The notes below the pieces were generated by a model. The model did no database searches. It was not told the DNA's origin and worked only from the letters and a program-made list of their open reading frames with translations. Below are positions 58,518 to 64,000 of a DNA stretch of 64,000 nt, one piece after another (the first letter of the stretch is position 1; each line of letters opens with the position of its first letter). The stretch lies in the NCBI GenBank assembly GCA_016711435.1, contig JADJSY010000083.1, forward strand, positions 302,826 through 366,825, given 5' to 3'. The position numbers and the translations under genes are program-made. The stretch comes from Lewinellaceae bacterium. Its GTDB lineage: Bacteria > Bacteroidota > Bacteroidia > Chitinophagales > Saprospiraceae.

Positions 58518-58883
58518 ATGATTCAGCAAGAGTCACGTTTAAATGTAGCCGATAATTCCGGCGCGAAAGAGGTGCTTTGCATCCGCGTATTGGGCCACAC
58601 CCGCCAGCGTTATGCAGGCGTCGGCGATAAAATCGTCGTGACGGTGAAAGATGCTTCTCCGGGTGGTGTAAAGAAAGGTACAGTGTCCAAAGCTGTTATC
58701 GTTCGCACACGCAAGGAGATCCGCCGCAAGGATGGTTCCTACATCCGTTTTGACGACAATGCGGTAGTGCTGTTGAATGCCTCTGATGAGCCGCGTGGTA
58801 CGCGTATTTTCGGGCCGGTAGCCCGCGAACTCCGCGACAAGGACTATATGCGTATCATCTCATTGGCCCCTGAAGTTCTCTAA
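58518..58883 (+). CDS. rplN: Ribosomal protein L14
   Basis: A 121-residue 50S protein: MIQQESRLNVADNSGAKEV, then KKGTVSKAVIVRTRKEIRR and GTRIFGPVARELRDK. Intact. Confidence 0.97.
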   Translation: MIQQESRLNVADNSGAKEVLCIRVLGHTRQRYAGVGDKIVVTVKDASPGGVKKGTVSKAVIVRTRKEIRRKDGSYIRFDDNAVVLLNASDEPRGTRIFGPVARELRDKDYMRIISLAPEVL

Positions 58884-58914
58884 TTAGCAATTACCCATTT
58901 AGCACATTTTTACA

Positions 58915-59235
58915 ATGGCTACGAAAAATAAAGTAAAGCGTTTCGCACCAAAATTGCATGTCCGTCGGGGCGACCAGGTAATGGTTATTTCCGGCGACGA
59001 CAAAGGTAAAACGGGCCTGGTTCTCCAGGTTTTTACCGATAAAAACCGCGCAATCGTCGAAGGCATCAACATGGTGAAAAAGCACGTCAAAGCGTCTCAG
59101 ACAGAGGAAGGCGGCATCCGTCAGATGGAATCTACCATCCACGTCTCCAACCTCGCGCATGTAGACCCCAAAAGCGGGGAAGCAACGCGCATCGGACGCC
59201 GCGTAGAATCTAACGGCAGGAAACATCATCAAGTG
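58915..59235 (+). CDS. rplX: Ribosomal protein L24, stop codon and C-terminus missing
   Basis: A 50S assembly initiator. VRRGDQVMVISGDDKGKTG and HVSNLAHVDPKSGEATRIG are normal, but after GRRVESNGRK the frame runs without a stop straight into the rplE start at 59236. The usual last 10-15 residues (a VRxxKKSGE-like end) are absent. A small deletion in the sequence, of the order of tens of bases, seems to have removed the end of rplX and the gap. Confidence 0.85.
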
Positions 59236-59780
59236 ATGAAATACGTACCTCGTCTCAAAACAAAATACCAGCAAGAAGTGGTGCCTGCGCTCATGCAGCA
59301 GTTCAACTACTCTTCTGTCATGCAGGCGCCGCGCCTGTTGAAAATCTGTATCAACCAGGGCATCGGCGATGCCACAGGCGATAAAAATGATCGACAACGG
59401 CTGCGAACGAACTTTCGACCATCGTTGGCCAGAAAGCCGTGTCTACCAAGGCCCGCACCTCGGTGTCGAATTTTAAACTGCGCGAAGGCATGCCCATCGG
59501 CGTGCGCGTCACGCTGCGCGGCGAACGCATGTACGAATTCCTCGATCGCTTTATTTCGATCGCCACGCCACGGGTGCGCGACTTCCGCGGACTCAATGAC
59601 AAATCCTTCGATGGCCGCGGCAACTACACCATGGGTATCACGGAACAGATCATATTCCCGGAAATAGACATCGACAAAGTGTCGAAAATCATGGGTATGG
59701 ACGTCTCCTTCGTTACCTCCGCTAAAACGGATGCAGAAGCATACGCCCTGCTTAAGGAAATTGGTATATCCATTTGTTAA
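59236..59780 (+). CDS. rplE: Ribosomal protein L5, frame disturbed
   Basis: A 50S central-protuberance protein that binds 5S rRNA. Frame 1 gives MKYVPRLKTKYQQEVVPALM to INQGIGDATGDKN; frame 2 resumes with VSTKARTSVSNFKLREGMP and ends LLKEIGISIC. The A-run at 59383-59387 lacks bases (DKKMIDN expected), and a compensating change occurs near 59399. As read, the first frame would run into nonsense to 59667. Essential gene; error likely. Confidence 0.88.
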
Positions 59781-59810
59781 TAAGTCCTCAAAAATCAGAA
59801 ATAGCGCAAA

Positions 59811-60152
59811 ATGGCTAAGAAATCCATCATTGCCCGGGAGCAAAAACGTCAGCGTGTGGTTGCAAAATATGCCGCCCTGCGCAAAAAGTTAAAGGAAGCC
59901 GGTGATTACGAAGCACTGGACAAACTTCCGCGCAATGCAAACCCGATTCGTTTGCACAACCGTTGTTTGCTGACTGGCCGTCCGAAAGGATACATGCGCA
60001 AATTCGGTATCTGCCGTGTGAAGTTCCGTGAAATGGCTTTATATGGTAAAATTCCAGGAATCACCAAGGCATCCTGGTTGGTAAGTACCCGGATTCATCT
60101 TTTTAGAATACAATCAATCGAGAAGATACAATGCACGTCACTGACCCGATAG
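59811..60152 (+). CDS. rpsN: Ribosomal protein S14, extended past its normal end
   Basis: MAKKSIIAREQKRQRVVAKY to GKIPGITKASW gives the normal 89-residue, zinc-free S14. Directly after Trp89 the bases TGGT are doubled (60075-60082), which removes the stop TAA. The frame then adds 24 unrelated residues and overlaps rpsH. Removing one TGGT gives a stop right after Trp89. Confidence 0.92.
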   Translation: MAKKSIIAREQKRQRVVAKYAALRKKLKEAGDYEALDKLPRNANPIRLHNRCLLTGRPKGYMRKFGICRVKFREMALYGKIPGITKASWLVSTRIHLFRIQSIEKIQCTSLTR

Positions 60153-60541
60153 CAGACTATTTGACCCGCATCCGCAACGCGCAGATGGCTGGCCATCGCA
60201 TCGTCGAGATCCCGGCTTCCCGCATGAAGAAGTCCATTACCGAGATCTTGTATGATCAGGGTTACATTCTCAAATACACATTCGAGGACAAAACTCCTGA
60301 AAATAAACAGGGCATCATCAAAATTGCACTGAAATATGACACGGCCACCAAACAGCCTGTCATCCGCGAACTCGTACGCGTCAGCCGTCCCGGCCTGCGT
60401 AAGTTCTCCGGTGCAACGGATATTCCCCGTATCATCAACGGCCTGGGCATTATGATCGTTTCTACCTCCAAAGGGATCATGACCGATAAAAAAGCCCGCG
60501 AAATGAACGTCGGCGGCGAATTGCTCTGCTATGTTTCCTAA
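60131..60541 (+). CDS. rpsH: Ribosomal protein S8
   Basis: A 136-residue 30S protein and translational repressor of the spc operon in other bacteria. MHVTDPIADYLTRIRNAQ and the ending STSKGIMTDKKAREMNVGGE are characteristic. Intact. Confidence 0.97.
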   Translation: MHVTDPIADYLTRIRNAQMAGHRIVEIPASRMKKSITEILYDQGYILKYTFEDKTPENKQGIIKIALKYDTATKQPVIRELVRVSRPGLRKFSGATDIPRIINGLGIMIVSTSKGIMTDKKAREMNVGGELLCYVS

Positions 60542-60584
60542 TCACCTAAGCGTCAAACCTTAGAAATAAGAACTCATTTGCGAT

Positions 60585-61145
60585 ATGTCACGCATTGGTA
60601 AAATGCCGATTCAAATTCCGGCAAAAGTGGAAGTTTCGGTCGCATCCGATAATACGGTTACCGTAAAAGGCCCGAAAGGAGCTCTTTCTCAAAAAGTTGA
60701 TCCCGACATCGCCGTACAGGTGGAAGACGGAACGCTTACGGTTACGCGCCCGACTGATCAGAAGCGGCACAAAGCCATGCACGGCTTGTATCGCGCGATC
60801 CTCAATAACCTGGTAACAGGTGTCAGCCAGGGTTACACCCGCGAAATGGAAGTCATCGGTGTCGGTTACCGTGTAGAGAGCCAGGGCAATCTCCTGACCC
60901 TCACCATCGGTTACTCTCACCCGGTTATCTTCGCCATTCCTTCGGAAATCAAGGTGACGACTGCCATGGAAAAAGGCTCGGCTCCGCTGATCCGCCTGGA
61001 AGGTTCCGACAAGGAACTGCTGGGACAGGTTTGTGCCAAGATCCGCTCCTTCCGCAAACCTGAGCCTTACAAAGGAAAGGGTATCATGTTCAAGGGTGAA
61101 GTGGTACGCCGCAAAGCAGGTAAAACTGCCGGCGGTAAAAAATAA
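60585..61145 (+). CDS. rplF: Ribosomal protein L6
   Basis: A 186-residue 50S protein: MSRIGKMPIQIPAKVEV, KGPKGALSQ, and the C-terminal signature PEPYKGKGIMFKGEVVRRK. Intact. The 113-nt gap to rplR contains a short inverted pair (GATCGCACCGGGCGGATC) but no word array. Confidence 0.97.
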   Translation: MSRIGKMPIQIPAKVEVSVASDNTVTVKGPKGALSQKVDPDIAVQVEDGTLTVTRPTDQKRHKAMHGLYRAILNNLVTGVSQGYTREMEVIGVGYRVESQGNLLTLTIGYSHPVIFAIPSEIKVTTAMEKGSAPLIRLEGSDKELLGQVCAKIRSFRKPEPYKGKGIMFKGEVVRRKAGKTAGGKK

Positions 61146-61258
61146 TAACGACTGGATCGCACCGGGCGGATCGTTTTTCGCTCCTCCCGGCGCTCTATTC
61201 ATACCATTTTCATTGTTTCCCCGGTCGGTATCGGGAAAACCTAAATGGATAAATAATA

Positions 61259-61600
61259 ATGAAACGTACAAAAAAGCAAAGCCGCCAGCGCATTCACATG
61301 CGCATCCGTAAGAAAGTAAACGGTACGGCTGAGCGTCCGCGCCTGAGCGTGTTCCGCTCCAACAAATCCATCTACTGCCAGGTAATCAACGACCTGACGG
61401 CGACAACAGTGGCTTCGGCCTCTTCTGCCGGATTGACGGGAACGAAACAGGAACAGGCCAACGCAGTAGGCAAACTGATTGCCGAACGCGCGAAAGCGGC
61501 AGGTATCGACAACGTAGTATTCGACCGCGGCGGTTACCTGTACCACGGTCGTGTAAAATCCCTGGCTGACGTCAACATCTCAACAATAGCTCGTCAAACA
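61259..61600 (+). CDS. rplR: Ribosomal protein L18, stop codon and C-terminus missing
   Basis: A 5S-rRNA-binding 50S protein. RIRKKVNGTAERPRLSVFRS and VVFDRGGYLYHGRVKSLAD are normal. The expected last residues (about GAREGGLxF and stop) are absent. Instead the frame passes through VNISTIARQT, which looks like translated intergenic DNA, into rpsE. A deletion of roughly 30 nt near 61571 would explain the in-frame joining of L18 to S5. Confidence 0.87.
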
Positions 61601-62128
61601 ATGGCACGGCAAGAAAGAGAAAGAGATAATTCCCGCACTTCCGAAGATTCGGGTCTCAAAGAAAAAATGGTTTCGCTCAACCGCGTTGCCAAAGTAACCA
61701 AAGGTGGTCGTACTTTCAGCTTTGCCGCAGTAGTGGTCGTAGGCGATGGTAAAGGCCGCGTAGGTCAGGGTCTGGGTAAAGCACGTGAGGTTTCTGAAGC
61801 CATCGCCAAAGCGGTGAAGGATGCAGAAAAGAACCTCGTGAAAGTACCCGTTCTGAATGGGACCATTCCGCACGAAGCGCGTGGTAAATTTGACGCTGGT
61901 CGCGTACTGATCAAGCCTGCCGCTCACGGTACGGGTGTAATCGCCGGTGGCGCTATGCGTGCCGTACTGGAAATGGCGGGTATTCACGACGTGTTGGCTA
62001 AATCGCAGGGTTCCTCCAATCCGCACAACGTGGTGAAAGCTACTATTGCGGCACTGTCGAGCCTGCGCAGCCCGGTCGAAGTAGCCCGTCAGCGTGGCAT
62101 TTCCATGGACAAATTGTTTAATGGTTAA
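61601..62128 (+). CDS. rpsE: Ribosomal protein S5
   Basis: A 175-residue 30S protein. MARQERERDNSRTSEDSG is the start; the N-domain has VVVVGDGKGRVGQGLGKA, and the C-domain has GGAMRAVLEMAGIHDVLAKS. Its own ATG at 61601 is in frame with the truncated rplR. Confidence 0.95.
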   Translation: MARQERERDNSRTSEDSGLKEKMVSLNRVAKVTKGGRTFSFAAVVVVGDGKGRVGQGLGKAREVSEAIAKAVKDAEKNLVKVPVLNGTIPHEARGKFDAGRVLIKPAAHGTGVIAGGAMRAVLEMAGIHDVLAKSQGSSNPHNVVKATIAALSSLRSPVEVARQRGISMDKLFNG

Positions 62129-62180
62129 TACGGTTACCAGTTCTTATACCGATAACTGATAACTCATAACTGATAACTGA
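62129..62180. repeat. Short ATAAC word array between rpsE and rpmD
   Basis: GGTTACCAGTTCTTATACC followed by GATAACTGATAACTCATAAC, ending 3 nt before rpmD. Confidence 0.8.
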
Positions 62181-62183
62181 AAA

Positions 62184-62363
62184 ATGAGCAAGGTAAAAAT
62201 CACACTCATCAAAAGCCCGATTGATAAAACAAAACGGCAGAAAAACACGCTGACAGCGCTGGGTTTCCGAAAAGTTAATCAAACGGTAGAGCATGAAGAC
62301 AATGCTCAACTCCACGGAATGATCCGGGTCGTACAACACCTGGTTCAGGTAGTAAATGCCTGA
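62184..62363 (+). CDS. rpmD: Ribosomal protein L30
   Basis: A 59-residue 50S protein with the single L30 domain: KVKITLIKSPIDKTKRQK, LTALGFRKVNQ, and the end MIRVVQHLVQVVNA. ATAAC words are in its leader. Confidence 0.95.
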   Translation: MSKVKITLIKSPIDKTKRQKNTLTALGFRKVNQTVEHEDNAQLHGMIRVVQHLVQVVNA

Positions 62364-62448
62364 TAACAGGCGATCAAAAAAGAAATTCAACCAAAACCTG
62401 TTGCGGGACATTTCCCCTGCGGGTTTTCATATCGAATAAAACACAGCA

Positions 62449-62897
62449 ATGGAACTCAATAATCTTCGTCCGGCACAGGGTTCTGTGAAAAAAGAAAAGC
62501 GTATTGGTCGTGGTACAGGCTCCGGCCATGGCGGTACCTCTACGCGCGGTCACAAGGGTGATAAAGCCCGTAGCGGCTCAGAAAGAGAAACGTCACTTCG
62601 AAGGCGGTCAGATGCCGATGCAGCGTCGTCTGCCGAAGCGCGGCTTCCAAAACGTTAACCGCGAAGTGTTCGCACCTATTAACCTGGAGCACACCGGACG
62701 CATACGTGCAGAAATCCGGTATTTCCGATCTTGATGTAGCCGCTCTGGTGGCTGCAGGCCTGGTAAAAGCCAGCGACAAGGTGAAAATCCTGGGTTACGG
62801 TACCCTGACTTCCAAGGTAACTATCAAAGCGCACGCCGTATCTGCATCCGCAAAGGCTGCCATTGAAGCGGCAGGCGGAAGTGTTGAACTAGTTTAA
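62449..62897 (+). CDS. rplO: Ribosomal protein L15, two frame changes
   Basis: A 50S protein. Pieces in three frames rebuild it: MELNNLRPAQGSVKKEKRIG to GHKGDKARSG, then QKEKRHFEGGQMPMQRRLPK with NVNREVFAPINLE, then KSGISDLDVAALVAAGLV to SAKAAIEAAGGSVE. Shifts lie near 62576-62580 and 62700-62706. Each is one inserted or two deleted bases. Essential gene, so errors are likely. Confidence 0.88.
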
Positions 62898-62914
62898 ATC
62901 CTTCCTTGTCGGCA

Positions 62915-64000
62915 ATGAAACTCTTTACGGTTCTCAAAAATATCTGGAGTATCAAAGAACTCCGCCAGCGCATCCTCTTTACGCTGGGGTTATTGTTGGT
63001 ATACCGTGTGGGCACTTTTGTGGTATTGCCGGGAGTTGTTCCGGCAGCGCTCGACAAAGCGACCCAGAATCGCGGTTCCAACGACCTGCTCGGTCTGATC
63101 AACGTATTTACCGGCGGCGCATTCGACAATGCGGCTATTTTCGCCCTCGGCGTAATGCCTTATATTACTGCATCGATCATCGTGCAGGTTGCTCGGCTTC
63201 GCAGTGCCTTATTTCCAGCGCCTGCAAACCAAAGAAGGTGAAAAGCGGCCGGAAACAGATCAATCAGATCACACGTTTGCTTACAGTCGCCATTACCCTC
63301 GTACAGGGCGGCGGTTATCTTCTAGTTGATCCGCAGTACCCGGGTGCCGTTTCTCCTGATATCCCCGACGGTCTGTTCTGGTTTACCAATATCATTATCC
63401 TGACTGCTGGTACTGTATTTTGTATGTGGTTGGGTGAACGGATTACTGATAAGGGTATCGGCAACGGTACTTCCCTGATCATTCAGGCCGGTATCATCGC
63501 CCGCTTGCCACAGGCATTCGTATTCGAATTCCAGAAACTCTTCGGCGACAACAAACCGCTGCTGTTCTTCGTAGAAATGGCATTCTCTTCCTGATCGTAC
63601 TGGCACTATCCTGGTCATCCAGGGTGCGACGAATCCCGATCCAGTTTGCCAAACGGATGGTTGGCCGCTCCGGCGGTTCCATGCCGGCAGCCAGCGCCCG
63701 CGACTACCTGCCCCTGAAAGTGAATTCCGCAGGCGTAATGCCGATCATCTTCGCTCAGGCGCTGATGTTCCTGCCTGCTACCGCATATCAATACGTGGCT
63801 GGATCACAAGCCAATACCGGCCGGATCCACATGTTCAGCGACATTTACTCGCTGGGTTATAACGTCGCGTTTTTTACCCTGATCGTTGTCTGCACGTACG
63901 TTTATACGGCTCTGATGATCAACCCGACGAACTACGCGGAATACCTGAAACGCAACAATGCGTTCGTTCCGGGTGTTAAACCAGGCGAAGCAACCTCCGA
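62915..64000 (+). CDS. secY: Preprotein translocase SecY, partial, at least five frame changes
   Basis: The channel subunit of the Sec translocon; the window ends inside it. Recognisable parts: MKLFTVLKNIWSIKELRQRI with helix 1, INVFTGGAFDNAAIFALGVM, then FAVPYFQRLQTKEG, GRKQINQITRLLTVAITLVQ, WLGERITDKGIGNGTSLII, IPIQFAKRMVGRSG and YLPLKVNSAGVMPIIFAQA. Frame changes lie near 63188, 63241, 63580, 63608 and 63627. The ATG at 62915 was preferred to TTG at 62906. No intact SecY can be translated from this sequence as given. Confidence 0.9.

Noticed and set aside
1..64000. tRNA, rRNA, integrase or transposase genes
   Set aside because: Looked for by eye in the gaps and frames; none recognised. 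A covariance-model search would be needed to exclude small RNAs.

Overview
The window looks like a chromosomal piece of a Bacteroidota bacterium, most likely from the Saprospiria/Lewinella side of the phylum. The signs are: start sites preceded by A/C-rich leaders rather than Shine-Dalgarno sites; several matches to the Bacteroidota -33/-7 promoter (TTTG, about 20 nt, TAnnTTTG); the gene order ftsX - DUF3098 - uppP; DUF5777, YceI and tRNA_anti-like proteins; a histidine kinase with an NNMTHEFKTP H-box; a pinensin-type RiPP leader; and many secreted proteins ending their signal peptide at A-Q. The genus cannot be fixed from the sequence alone.

Layout. 1-7 kb: envelope genes (DUF3298-type lipoprotein, ABC exporter, secreted protein, ftsX-DUF3098-uppP, CBS/CorC-like protein). 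7-18 kb: LytTR regulator, helical-repeat protein, cysteine-free RiPP-like precursor, mlaE permease, SDR, lptB, YqeY-like protein, a large conserved unknown, glycogen phosphorylase. 18-25 kb: rpsF-rpsR-rplI, histidine kinase-aroB, DUF5777 barrel, YceI, OB-fold protein, two cytochrome-c-like lipoproteins. 25-45 kb: uvrA, mgsA, GH95 and GH31 glycosidases around a small DMT permease, ruvC, guaB, tadA, an aminotransferase, phhB, hflX, upp, C1 peptidase, OmpA. 45-52 kb: uvrD/pcrA, an ECF sigma/anti-sigma/surface-protein set, an outer-membrane protein, an SRPBCC gene. 52-64 kb: the S10-spc ribosomal operon from rpsJ to secY, which runs off the right edge.

The most unusual feature is the non-coding DNA. 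Nearly every intergenic gap, including gaps inside the S10-spc operon, is built from tandem degenerate 6-10 nt 'words' arranged as a long inverted repeat: C-poor words on the left, their G-poor complements on the right, and a core in between that is sometimes shared between loci. At least ten word families occur, and the G-poor half often sits directly before a start codon, whatever the gene. Two loci (35812-36121 and 42122-42452) carry about 300-bp concentric palindromes with the same 39-bp core in opposite orientation. I could not match this to a described element class.

The sequence also carries many frame disruptions, mostly single-base changes in short homopolymers, in genes that must be intact (rpsQ, rplE, rplO, secY, upp). 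They are much denser after 58 kb, which fits low-quality sequence near a contig end better than biology. Frames were reconstructed by eye where possible and each disruption is flagged.
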